Assembly (NCBI RefSeq): GCF_029873635.1
Contig: NC_080420.1
Location: 123,078,719-123,142,718, forward strand
DNA length: 64,000 nt
Direction of reading: 5' to 3'
Source of the DNA: Malania oleifera
Taxonomy: Eukaryota; Streptophyta; Magnoliopsida; Santalales; Ximeniaceae
Shown here: positions 45,396 to 59,613 of the stretch, piece after piece
Layout of the letters: each line of letters starts with the position of its first letter
Position numbering within the stretch: the first letter of the stretch is position 1
The notes under the pieces: model-generated
The model's input: only the letters and a program-made list of their open reading frames with translations
Databases searched by the model: none
Told to the model about the DNA's origin: nothing
Translations under genes and position numbers: made by a program

Positions 45396-48300
45396 CTATC
45401 CCCAATCCAAAAAGGGAAGAGGCGGATATCCACCCTCTGGAGGAGGTTTCAGTGAGGGAGGAAGATTACCCCATGATATCCCAATGCTCTCTCTGACCAC
45501 ATTGCCTGTGTTTCAGAATGAGGAAAGATAAGGAGTTGGAAAAAAATTGAAGTAAATGCAAAATTGAGTATTTACGGATGCATATATGCACACATGCACA
45601 CATATACACAAGTATATACATACATAAAATGTAACAATGGCTTTATATCCCACATACTCCACAAGACCACTAACAGCAGCAATGACAAACTATTTTAAAC
45701 TTGCCTGATCCACCAACCAACTGATTTCCGGGAACTGGTGACTGGATATTATCTGTGACACTAGTCCCTGAAAACTGAACCGCATTAGATTTCAAAATTG
45801 AATCATCACATTTCTTTGTTCAAAGCCGAACGTTAATATCATCATTGAACACCCAAAAAAAGGCAAAACAGATTATTTCAAATAGTTCTCCAACTGGTCA
45901 CAACATATAATTTTTATTTTCTTTTTTCTTTTTAAGTCATGAGCTTCAAAACACATTGGAGACGGTGCTGTGGGAAGTATCAAACCTAATCAGTTCAGGA
46001 TATGGGTCAACTAAGAATATAGCATAAATTTTCCTCAAACGAAGGCCAAGGGAAACATATAAAACCAATACAATCAAATAAAATATTAAGGGGACTAACA
46101 AAGCATATGGTAGAGTTTCTTGTCAAATCAAATACAAGGGGATCAAAAGGAATACAGTGATCATTTATTTATTTTTATTTATTTTGCTCTCTCGAACTAT
46201 TTGGGACAGGATTCTAGACAATCAATTAAGACTAGGATAGCAATGTTAACCAGGTCAGTAGGAACCCCAGAAGGTACCCGTTAGGCTAATTTCTGATCAT
46301 TTTCCCCTTGTTTTTCTAGAGTTAGGTGGGGCCCTACTTCATTTTGTTTCAAAATACATCACTTATCTATCCATTTTTCCAGTCTTTTATGAAAAATTCC
46401 CTTTTTTTTTAGGAATTACTACTCTGGTCAGGTCCATGAAGAGGTTGAAGTCGCTTAAAATTGCCTACGGGTTCGTATCTTTTTGGTTTTTTGTTTATAT
46501 ATAGTGAAAAACAGAATAGAAAAATGTGTTTGTTTACATTGCTAGTTTTGTGTTTCTATTGTCAGTTTTCAGCACCTGATTTTATGGTTTTCAGTTTTTC
46601 TATTGCCACAATACTTTAATATCCAAAAATTAACTTTTGTGGATTAAATCATTTATTTTTTTACACATAATTTTTAACTAAAATTAAAATTAAATGAAGT
46701 GAATTTAAAAAATAAAAATAAAAAAGTACTCATAAAATTTTATAAACCAAAAGCCATTTAAAAATATTTTTATTATTTTTCAATTGTCATGCACAATAAT
46801 ACTATTCTTGTAAACTGAATTTAAAAACATAATAAATAAGCAAAAGTAACTATAATGATTTCAATTTTTATTATAATTTTAAAATTTATATTTTATTATT
46901 TTTTAAATTGCTATTTTATTCAAAGACAAAAATTAGAATTTGTTCAATCAAGTTTTAATTTCTTTCAGCTTTATAAATATTAACAAATCAAGTTGTTGGT
47001 TTTTGGTTTTTAATTTTTGTTACTGATTTTTAGTTTTCGTTTTTATAATTTTCAACAATGATGCCAAATGACCCCTAAAGAAATGGAATTTGGAGGTGCT
47101 TTGTGATGTGGTTAGGAGGAGTTAATGAGGGTTTTTCACGAGTTTCACAAAAATGGAAAGTTGAGAGTGAGCGTAAATTCTACCTTTACCACATTAGTGC
47201 CCAAAAAAAAAGGGTAGGTCGACTAAGGTGTCAGATATTCAACCTATTAGCTTATATCTAGTGCACATAAGATCATTGTAAGGTTATTGATAACAAGTTG
47301 AGTTTCGCACTTAGTGACACTATTTCTCTTGCTTGGAGTGCTTTTGCCAAAGGGAGGCAAACTGTGGATGCTATATTAGTTGCTAATGAGGTGGTAGAGG
47401 GTGTTCGTCATAGTAATAAAGACATTGTGTTCAAGTTGGTCTTTGAGACAGCATATGATAGGCTTTGTTAATTGTTGGGAGTTTTTAGACAAGATGTTAA
47501 GAAGGAAAGGACTTGGAGATAGGTAGAAGAATTGGATGAGTGGGTGTTTATCTAATGCTTGTTCTTCAATGATTATAAATAAACAGCCAAAAAATTGGTT
47601 TAGGTCTTATAGAGGGTAAGGCAAGGAGATCCTCTATCCCTATTTTTGTTTGTCCCTGTGGTGAATGAGTTGGCTAGGAAGATAGATAGGGCTGTGGATT
47701 GGGGCTAGTCAAGGGTATTAAAGTGGGAGGGATGAGCAGATGTTTCTCATTTGTAGTTTGCTAACGATGAATATTTTTATATGATTGTGTAGAGCCTTTT
47801 GTCAACATTCTCCTATTTTACAGATTTTTTAGAAGGTCTCTAATCTTACAATTAAGGGCAAAAAAAGACACTGACCTCCCCTGAGGTTTGTCAAAAAGAC
47901 AAGGTCTCCCCTGAGGTTTTAAAAATCCCAGGGACCTCCCTTGAGTTTTCAAGAATTCCAAGGACCTCACCTAAAGACTGAAGATGGTCAAAAAGATACA
48001 AACCTCCCCTAATATTTTACAAAAAAAAAAATCTTTTGAGGGGAGGTTTATGTCTTTTTTTGGCAAATCATAGGGGTGGCCAGTGACATTTTTGAAACTT
48101 CAAAGGAGGTCAATATAATTTTTGGAACCTCTGGGGAGGTCCCTATCTCTTTGCCAAGCCTCAAAGAAGATAAGCGTCTTTTACCCTAAAATTAATTAGG
48201 GTAAGAGTGGAATTGGGGCTGTTAATCTTAGTAGCACTTTGGAGCTAATCTCCTTAGCTAGGTAAGTGTCTTAGATTGTCCTTTGACTTATTTAGAAGTC

Positions 48301-51300
48301 CCTTTGTGAGGGTAGCCTCACTCTTTAGCTTTATGGGATCATGTGGTCTCTAAAGTAGCTTAGAGATTGGGTGGGTGTAAGGTGCTTTATTTTCTCTAGG
48401 GGCTGTATCACCCTCATACAAGCTGGCTTGTCCACAATCCCTTCGTATTTTTTATTTTTATTTAGGATTCCTTGTAGGGTAGTTCAAAAGCTTGAGAGGA
48501 TTATGGGGGATTTTAGTTGGTTGGGCGTACAGGAGAGGAGAGGAGCATTTAGTTGACTGGGAGGTGGTGCGCAATTCTAACAAGGAGGGAGGGTTGGGTC
48601 CTGGTAATTTAGTGACTAAAACACGACAAATGGTTGTGGTGGTTTCCCGTGGAGGCAAATTACCAAAGGCACAAAGTCAATGAAAGTAAGTTTGGCTTAC
48701 AAGAAAATTGGAGAGATCTTAAATTTGGGTCTTAGATGGTCATCTAAGAGTCCTTGGAGGTTCATATCACATGTTTAACCTTTCTTTATTTCTCTAACAA
48801 AGGTTCAATTGGTAAAGGACTACAGGTAACTGTATTCCCTTTTTGGAGGCAGGGAGTGCTGCATTGTCGTCTCATTACTTTGCTTATTTGTATCGTCGTT
48901 CTTCTTGTCATAATGGCATGATTCCTCCTTTCAAAATAATATTGGTGGCTGTTTTTCTCTGGCTTTTCATTTTAGAAGGGAAATAAATGATAAGGAGCTG
49001 AAGGAGCTTTCTTCTTTGCTCATTGTACACGAGGGTAGTCATATCTCTAGGACTGAGAAGTGGTGGTTGGACGCTCCATGGATAGATCAAGTCTTTTTTT
49101 CCCTTACTTGATTAAGGCTGTATGTTTTTTTCCTCTTTATTGTTGCATAAGGGAGGCTAATGTGCCTACTAACATAAAGTGGCTTGTTTGGCCGGTGGTC
49201 TAGTTAACATCAGCAACCTGCTGCAAAGTTAGGAGGACGTCTAAGAATTTGTCTCCAGGTACGTGTTTTTTGTGTGCGAGCAGGTCAGAGAATGTCTCCC
49301 ATTTGCTTCTAGATTTTTCCATTTGCTTGGGGTTTGTGAAATGTGCATGTCCGATATCAGTGTAAGAGCTTTCAGTATTTATTTTGTTGGTTGTAGAACG
49401 GCTAAGGATGTTAGCAGGTTGTGGAAGTGTGCTCTTTGAGATGTTTTATGGGAAATTTGTTTGGAACAGAATACTAGAAGTTTTCTGAAAAGAGATTGTC
49501 TTTTGATTTACCCTGCAGTTGCCAGACTTGCGAGAAATTGCCCCAGCCACGATATTTTTGGGTTTCTTCTGTGATATTTTGATATACAGTGTGATATTTT
49601 GAGTGTGGACCTGATATCTTGCAAGCTTGATAATTTGATACAAAAAGTGAGAAAATGATGTTGCCACCATCAAAAATTTTATTGCTGCATTTTTGTGAAT
49701 TTGCTTCATTTCAGCACGATACTCAAGATCAAAGGTAAATTGAAGATAGTTCTTGAAAATTGAGAGTTAAACTTGTGATTTTACATGAATAGATTGATAA
49801 TTGTGGCTAATTTGTGTTAATGACTTTTGGTTACATATAGATGCCATATATATACATATATAAATCCAGCAATATGGTGACAAATTATTGGAAAAAGGAA
49901 TGCTCTTTATTGTACCTTGGACATAATTTCAAGTTTTTTCACACCTTTCTCAAGTTTGGAGGAAATATTTGCAAAATCATCATTGACTGAAGATGCCCTA
50001 TGAACGCGGTTTCTAGAAATGGAGCCACTTGTATGCAACTTCATCCAAAACCTCACCTAGAGCCTTATGAGATATCTTCAGTTGATAACTCTATTTTATA
50101 TGTTGGCAAAAGATGTTTGGTTCTTATCCAACAACAACAACAAAACCAAGCCTTAGTCCCACTAAGTGGGGTCGGCTATATGAACCCTTTTCCGCCAATT
50201 TATGCGATCATGGACCATTTCTTTTGATAGATTCAAACTTATCCAAATGGGTGAATATTTTGCTAATGTTTGGTGTGATATTATATCTATGTACATTGGC
50301 CATGTATTTGTTGGTTCTCCTTGGTTAGATGATTTGGGTGTGACTCAAGGACATGGGAACACATAAGTCTTCCACTATAGTGGTAAGAAGATCATCTTGA
50401 AGCCTGCTCTAGCAACCAACCAAAACAAAGAATTTCTAGAGTTACTCAACTTGAAGACACAACAAAAGATACAAGAAGGAAGAAAATGTATGTGTTTGAA
50501 GGCATCCAAAGTCATTCAGATATTCTTATTATATAGTTTGTCATCCCTAATGAGTTCATTTATGCCGATTCTCAGTTCAACTCTATGGCATTGTAAATGA
50601 AGTGTGGAATATGGCTCAAGCGTCAGCTTTCGAAGAGTCCAAGTTTGCTTCTTACTTCTGATCCTCTAGCATTTCAAAATTCAAGGACAATTTTTTTCTA
50701 ATTGGTGGAGATTTGATGTAGGACAAAAGTAAGACCTTGGGAAGATCCCTGTTGGACTATAATTAATAAGAATTGGTCAAGGGATAATTGGCTTTAGTTA
50801 GTAGTTAATTGTGTGTTTAGTTTAAGTAGTATAGAATTATGTGTATTTGGGGGTTGGTTTGTAATATTTTTGTATTTTAAGAGAGTTTGTAATTTTAGTT
50901 TTAGGGTATGTGATTTCATGTACTAGAGGCTTTCTTATAAATAGTGTGTTAAAGCCATGTAGAAGTTGGTTGTTGAATTTGAATTTGAAGTGAACATGAG
51001 ATTTCCCTTTGTATCTCCTCTCTTCCTTCTTTCTTCTCTTCAATTTCTTCATCTTTCTCCCCATGGCTGCAAAACCTTTATGCTGACCCTGCATCACCCA
51101 AGCTTCTAAACAATGCAAGAAAAGATGATAAAATGACGTACATATGAAGATAAAGCCCAACACAACAATCTTAGGCATATTGTTGACATTGATTCTATTA
51201 AGATTTAAGAATGACTATTAAAACAAAATCCTTAACTAGGAGAGAACCTTACTTTCCAAACATGATTAACAAGGGCAAGGAAATAAAGGTACAATAAAAA

Positions 51301-54300
51301 AATGAATAAAATGATTTACAAGAAAACACCCTGAAACTAAGTTTGTATTTGGAGAAGGACTCCGGGCGCATACAAGCAATTAACTCTGCAGCTCAGCCTA
51401 CTCTAGGAGTAGCCAAGCAAGTGACTATGAAACTTGGACAATGGATGAGACATGCGAATTTCATAGTCGTTCAAATGGATGATTTCCAAGAGATAATTGG
51501 AATGGAAATCTTGAGGGAGACCAAGGCAGTACTAATGCTGTTTGCTAATTCCCTTTGTCTAATGTAGACCACCCTTGCATAGTGCAAGCCATTGCAAAAA
51601 AAAGGAGACTATGAAAAGTTCCTCTCAACCATGCAACTCAAGAAGGGTTTGAGCAGGGGTGAACACACATTTCTTGCTACACTGTTGGTAGATGAAGAAG
51701 TGGGTTAAGAGCAAGTGCCTACTGCCATCCAAGTTTTGTTAGATGAGTATAAAGTTGTGATGTCAGACAAGCTACTTCACAATTTGCCTCTAAGATGAGG
51801 TGTGGAGCATGAGATTGAGTTGTTACTAAGGGGGAAGCCGCCTTCTAAAGGGTCATATTGGATGGTGCCTCCAGCATTAGCAGAGTTAAGGAAGCAACTT
51901 GATGAGTTGTTGGAAGTGGGCTATATGCGTCCTTCCAATACACCGTTTAGAGCACTTGTGTTGTTTAAGAGGAAACATAATAGGAGCATGCGAATGTTTG
52001 TAGACTACCACACACTCAACAAGGTAATGTGCACAACAAGTATCCCATTCCACTAATTGTTGAATTGTTTGATCCGCTAAATTAGGCCAAGTACTTCACC
52101 AAACTTTACTTGTGGTCAAGCTACCATAAAATGAGGATAGCATATGGTGATGAGCCAAAGACCACTTGCATGACAAAGTACAAGGCATATGAATTCTTGG
52201 TGAAGCCCTCTAGGTTGACGAATGCGCCAATGACATTCTGCACATTGATGAACCAAATATTTTATGAGTACCCCAACAAGTTTGTTATAGTATACCTAAA
52301 TGAAATTGTTGTCTATAGTTCTACACTATAGGAACATGAAGAGCATCTATGAAAGTGTTGACAACTTAAAGGAAGTTATGACACGAGATTGGATACTTGC
52401 TCTTCAAGACAGCATGAAGTCCTTTGAGGCACAGACGGATGCATCAGACTATGCCCTTAGTGGAGTCTTGTTACAGGATGGACATCCTGTTGCATATAAG
52501 AGTTGTAAGCTTAGTGAAGCAAAGTGGAAGTACACAACTTAAGAGAAAGAGATGCTAGCAATAATACATTGCCTTCGCCGTGGTGGCATTACCTACTTGG
52601 GTCGAAGTTCGTTGAGGAAACAGATAACTCAATTGTCAATCACTTCTTTACACAACCAAAGTTATCACCTAAACAAGCTCGTTGCAAAGAATTCCAACAC
52701 AAGGCAGGGCATATGAACTAAGTCGCAAATGCACTGAGCAAAAAGGCTAAGCTTACGGCCTTAGACTCTTAACAATAAGTAAGGTTACCATCACAATGCG
52801 GGAGCGTATTAAGGAGAAGCTTGTCAAAGATCCAATTGCCCAAAACCCCATGAAATTGGTGGAAAAGACAAAGAACACTAATTTTGATTAGAAGATGGAT
52901 GGTAAATGGTAGTTGAATCCTTCTACCTCGAGTTGGGGATATGAAGAACACACTACAAAGAGAGTGTCATGTCACACCATGTGGGCAAGCCATCTAGGAT
53001 GGCATCGAACTTTGGCATTATTGAAGCAGAGGTATTATTGACCACACATGCATGATGAGGTAGTCAAGTATACCCGAACTTATCTCACTTGTCAGCAAGA
53101 CAAGGTGGAGCAAAAGAAGATTGCAAGGCTATTGGAGCCCCTTTCAATACCAATGAGACTGTGGCAGAGTGTCTCGCATGACTTCATCACCAACCAGTCG
53201 AGAGATGAAGAAGCTGGGTCTATAAGACTATAATCATGGCTATAATTAGATTTTCGAAGTATGGTACATTTTTTCCTGCGAAGTATGGAACATTTATACC
53301 TGCACCGAAGAATTGTTTTTTAAACATTCGGTCAAATATTAGGATCTTCCTAAGACATTGTCAATGACCAAGACTCAAGATCCACAAGCAAATTTTGGAC
53401 ATAATCTTTTAGAATCATCGATTCACAATTTGACATCTCTTTGAGCTACCACTCGCATATAGATAATCAAATGAAGAGATTCAATAGGCTACTAGAGGAG
53501 TACTAGCGCCATTTCGTCACCGCCAATTAGAAGAATTGGGTGCAGCTATGTAACGTAGTTTAGTTCTATTTCAATGCCTAAAGAGCTCACAACCAACAAG
53601 ATTCCTTTTTTGCTTGTTACAGGTCAACAACTTCTGTCAGCTCACACTGTGGAAAAGTCGTGCAGAGGAAAGAGATTGAGAGGATACATATTCACCAAAA
53701 AATGAAGACAAAGCTACCAAACAAATAAAGAAGTGGATATATCAACAAAGAAAATTGTTGCACTTCAACGTGAGTGACTTGGTGCTTCTCAAGCACCATC
53801 CAGAACAAATCAAGTCACTATAAGGTCGAAATGGGAAACTGCCGCACATGCAAAAGACCAATCCTATCTTCGCTAAAGTCAGGCTGATCATCAAGCTTGG
53901 ATAAAAGTGCATCATGTGTTTCACATCAATTGCTACAAGTCATTCAACGCTGACACTGAAGATCCAAATAAAAGTCGGTCAACCACAGCACCATTGAAGG
54001 CAGCGCAACCTAAAAGAAGAGAAGTTGAAATCATTCTTGCAGACAAAGAGTTCAAATAATCAAGGAAGAAGCAACATGAGTTCTTAGTGAAGTGGAAAGG
54101 CCTCAAAGATAAAGAAATCAGCTGGATGTCAATGGAAGACATGAAGTAGTTCGTGGACGAAGTTGAAGAGTACTTAGCATCAAAATAGTAATATAAGTTT
54201 TATGCTTTGAGTATGTTTATGCCTTAGTTAAAGTGAGATCATGACTCGATTAATTTGATGTTTTCTAATTTCAAAGGAAAAAAAACATATAAAGCTCTTT

Positions 54301-57300
54301 AGGGAAAGGTGTGGATTCATCAGATTTGTAAAACTAACTAGCATTTGTAAATGTGTTTAGCCTATTTGTCTCCCTCACTAAAAACACATTGTCTATGGAG
54401 GTTTTGTTAATGAATTACACTGCTTCAATGCATACCGTGTACTCGTCATTTGTTCACATGAATTGCTTACTACTTCCATTTTCTTTTCATCCAACTGCTA
54501 GTATAAATCAGCTGACTAGTTAAACAAGAGTGCTTTAACTAATGCCGCACAACCCTTCACAAGGTATGAAGTGTTCGGCCCATGACACATTCCTATGAAC
54601 GTTAAAAGATGGCACTAAAAATGTCCCCTAAGAGATTTGCATTCATTCAATTCTTGGGCGATATAACAAAATCAAAAGAAATTAGTTCATGATATCGAAC
54701 AATAAGGAAGATAAGAATTTTTTATCAAATAAAATTTAAGAAATTAATAGAATCAATTTACCTCTCATGGGTTCAGTATTCGCATTTTGTAAGTTCTGTT
54801 TCGGATGTAAGTATTTACAAGAATCTCCATATTGACAAAATCCCTTCAAAGCATGACAATAACAATAAGTGAAAAGGGTAATCCAAGTCGTTGGATCACA
54901 GCAATCACACTTAAGGCCCTCTCTTTCAGGTCAAAATTGTATAAAAAGCACAAGCAATCTTTTAGGTCAAGATTAGGAACACTGTGACTAGACTATCCAC
55001 CAACAATTAGCAATTAATTGACAGGCCACCAATTTGAATTAGAGCAACTTAACTTAAGTGCAAGAACCAATATATTATTGGTTTGGATTAGGAACCGCAA
55101 CTATTAAGAAGGTAGTTCAATGCCTAATAAACCTAATAAAAATACATACTAAGCCAATGAATAACCCCATAGTTCCATAGGAGATGAGTTTATAAACAAT
55201 GATGCTCGAAGCTTAGATGGTACATCACAAAACAATTACATTCATTAGTGCCATGGACAAATGATCAACTAATTGCTCTACAAGACACAACCATTCACCT
55301 CAAACCAAGTGTTTGGCTGATTGACTTTAGGCATGCACTAATAGAGTTTACCTCAAGCCTAGGATTAATGCAAATGAGGCCAACATCACAAAAAGTTGGA
55401 TTCACAAAATCCAAGCAAGTTGACTTAGCTTGGTCCGACCAAGTATGAATTTAGAAGCATTTACAAAATTTGTAAGGGGGGAATGAGGGGTTGATGAGGT
55501 GGTCTTAAGATCTCCTTGATACAAGTCCAACCTATTTCACAGACACATCACCTTCAAGAAGAAGATGAAAGAAAAGGAACAGAAGTAAAAGGAAGATGTC
55601 TAGAAATGTTCATAGATCGACAATGCTAGCTATACCTTGTTAGCATGTGAACACATTTGACTAAAGAAGGAGGACATTAATTAAATTTTACAATTTTGAA
55701 ATTATGGAACACCAAAATTATCATGATAATTTATATTTAGTGTTTAGAATCACGTAGCCAAGGCCAAATTATTCAACCTGCTTTAATTCAAAGCCATAAT
55801 TGCCTCAAAAGGTCCAACAAAAATTAGGATTTGAGCTCAAGCTTGGCTTGCATAGGCTAGTAAATAAGCACAAACAAGCTATAGACAAAACAAGTTTAGG
55901 CTATTCACAAGTTGCGTAAAATTGATAGCCAAGTTCATTGTACATATAAAAGGGCGGCCATCATATTGTCGAGATTCTTGAGAAATTCCACTTGCAAATT
56001 GTTTGACATCAGAAAACCAAGCTGAGGACGAGTGGCTTGTATACATGGATACTTTTAGGTCAAGTTGGTGCTCATCCATGTATATCAAGTTGCATGAGCA
56101 CTCAAGTGTCATTACATATAAAAAGGCATCAAATTGTTGACTTGCCCACGTGAGGACTCAATGACTCACCAAAATATTGAATTGAACAACCAACAAAAAT
56201 CTATGTGCATGATTATCAAGTTATATCTATCCCAAATTCACAAGCTAACTAGTAAGAGAATGGTGGGTTTTAAAAATTACATATGCCATTGTTTGGAAGT
56301 ACTATAGGGCTTATTTACTTGTCGCAAACAGTTTTCATGTTGTTGCTAGATTTCTATATAGCTACAAAAATGCTTCCTTATTTTTATAAGTTTGTAACAT
56401 TTTATAAGAGAATCTTAGAAAACATCTTTTTATTGTTTTTCAAGTAGTCCATCGAAAAACTAGAAAACAAGGTGGCATTTTTGTGATTCTTTAGAAAATT
56501 TAAAATATAAAATAAAAATTATTTTTCACAACTAAACAAGCCCTTAGTTGTCTCTAAAAGAAAAACTTCTATGATTTTTGGTCACGAAGAAAATCAAGTA
56601 CTGCTAAAGAAGCGAAATGCCACATATCATAGACACGCCTAGAATAAATAAATAAATAAATAAATAATAAAAAGCATAAAGGAGAAGTACACATTCATGT
56701 TGTAGCAATACCAGATTCAAATTACAAAATTAACAAAAAAACTAGCAATAGGAAGTACCGTTCGGATAAATCGATTACAAACTCCTTTGGTAAAGCTCTC
56801 TGGGTAAGTCTGATATGGATCTGTAATAGAAGGTACATCAATAAGGAAATCGACCAGGGAATGGAAAAATCCAAAAAATATACATTCTGAATAACAGTTT
56901 TATTTTTATTTTTTATAATGTAAGTAAGTGCCAAGCATAACGTTTTTAGCTACCTTTAGGACATCTAAATGCAACAACCCAAAATAAAAATTTGACCCTG
57001 CAAAGAATCAAACACAATATCTCCAAATTGAGGGCTAGCCCTCGAAAAAAAAGAAGAGAGTGAGAAAAGGAGAGAATAGAGGGGGGAAAGGGAAGAAGAG
57101 AGGAAAGGAGGGAGCAAGGGAGACAGAGAGGAAGAGAAACAGGAATGAATTTAGATGTGTGTGAGATAAGAAAGACGAGAAATTATTGGCAAATTTAAGT
57201 GATCTGTAGTCAAGAAAACAAAACTAATTGTCATCTTTTTCTTCATTGTTAGGCGAGGTTCATGGTTTTAAATCGCGGTAGCGGGTAGCGTAACGTAACG

Positions 57301-59613
57301 GTAACAGGTGTAACGGGAAGCAGGAGTAGCGGATGTTACATAACGGGAAGCGGGTGTAACGGTCGTGAATTTTTTTGAAGCACGCACAACCTTGTGCATA
57401 TTAGCATACTTGCATGTTTTAAGCTTTTGGCCAATCTTAGAAAGGGTTTTAGTGTATTTTGGACCCTTTAGTTCGAGTAACTAAGTTATTTGGTAAGGGC
57501 AACAAGTTTACATTTGTTTTAAACCATCATTGATAGAAAATTACGTGTGTGCGCGTATTTATACTTCTCATTGTTCTTATCTGTGATAAATTCTTATGTG
57601 TGCTAAATGAATTAATAAAATAAAATACATTATACACTCCATTAGTCTATTAGACACATAAGACATACGAATAATATAAATATAAAATAGCTAGAAAAGA
57701 AAGAAGGTTGAAGTTGAAAAATAAAGAACATAAATATCACATTACTAATACTATTAAAAAAAAATTCCTAACAAGTTAGTATTTTGAAATTGTTAATTAA
57801 TGCATCTATTGTGAGTATTTAAAGAAAAAGTAAATTTTGTATCATTGTCATCCTCATTATAATCTTTTCCCCCTCTTGCCACTTGGTATATTGAGAATGA
57901 TATATGAAAGAGAGAGAAAAAGTGAGGAGAAAAAGTAAAAAATAAAATATTTTTTTGGTGTAACAGTCCTGTAGCTATTACGTAACGGCTGTAGTGGCCT
58001 TTACGTAACGGTTGCGGTCCGTAACGGCCGCTACGGCCGTGATTTTTCTTCCCACCGATTTCGCGGTGTGTAACGGTATCGGTAACCCAAAAAACCTTTA
58101 CGTAATGGTCGCGGCCTTTATTTAAAACCATGGCGAGGTTTTTGCTGAACAACTTGTTTTCCTGTTTTGGTGAGGTTTGAGCAGGTCTGCAGAATGTTCA
58201 CGATTCTCCCTACATTGTAATTTTCTTTATTCTTTCATTATGCCTTATCCTCCCTACACTGTAATTTTCCTTACTATTTCATTAATCAATTTTCTGTTAT
58301 CTAAAGGGGGGGAAAAAAAAAGCAAGTCTTGAGTAATTCAATTAAAGTCGTACATCATAAATCTCTATTGTAACCAACTGTGGGCACGCTCCATGTGCAT
58401 TCTTCACATCTCACAAATTTTCTATTTTTCAGGTTTAAAAATAGTTGTATTGCGACTCCTATTATAATACTCTTATATTTAGTACAGATGATGATTAGTT
58501 ATAAAGATATTTTAGGAACATGAAAAATTAGACCAAAAATAAACAACAGACAACTAACTAGTTGACTCCCAAATTCCTTAGTTTTTTAATTTTAAAAGAT
58601 AATTAGATTTCATTATACAATTGTAACCTTATTGATTTCTATTTTTCTTAGTAGAGAAAGAGGAGCAGTTATAGACGTATTTTCAAGATATGAAGTCAAT
58701 AGTAACTGTAAAATGAAGAATCCACTTTGTATTAGTGATTATCCACCTGTTTTGAAAGTAGTGTGACCACAAAATAAAATAAAAGTATTTATATTCAAGG
58801 AGTTATGTATAGATTATTAGCTTACTAATCTACTCATTATTTAAAAATTTTATTTTAATCATAACTATGTTAAGAAAGAAGGGCTTTTGGAATAACATGA
58901 AAAAATAAAACAAATTTTAAAAACCTCAGCTTCCTTTTATTAATAGTACAGATAAATTCCTAATATAACTAAAATAGAAAAATAAGCATAGCAAACAATG
59001 GAATTAGCAACCATAAAAAGCAAAAGACAATGGAAATTTTTTTAAGAATTCATAATATAGACTAGATAAGAAATAATTCTTTTCAAATTTCACCATAGTA
59101 ATACATATTCCTACTCTATTTCATATTGAGTAAAATAATAATTTTTTTTACATGAATTGACTTTTTCAAAATTATTCATATACAATTTGGATTACATCTT
59201 CATATCATTTCATTTAATTATTAAGAAGCAATCCGGGAGGGATCTAAACTTAACCTTAGCTAATAGCCCAATGCCCAGTATTAGCCAACTCCTTTGAGGG
59301 CACTTCTCTCGCATTCAAAAGCTAAGAGCTAATACCAAAAAATTTGAAGTATTTTACAATATTTTCGTTTTGGGTATTGTACTAATGTACTTTTCTCGCA
59401 TTCAAAAGCCAAGATGATCTATTTGTCAAATGATTCACACAGAAGCCAAGAAAAAAAAATATATGAAAGAGAGAAAGAGCGAGAGAGACCTTTGAAGGAA
59501 TCGAACCAGAGGGCTTTGGATCTCTGGTGCTGAAGGCCCTGGAGATGGCGCTTTCTAGCGGAGGGGGTGTCTTGGAACTGCTTATCGCAGTAGTCGCAGT
59601 AGTATTTTCCCAG

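Noticed and set aside
57793-58152. 119-residue minus-strand open frame
   Set aside because: It runs across the right terminus of the GTAACGG-rich MITE and its target duplication, so it is a by-product of that sequence.
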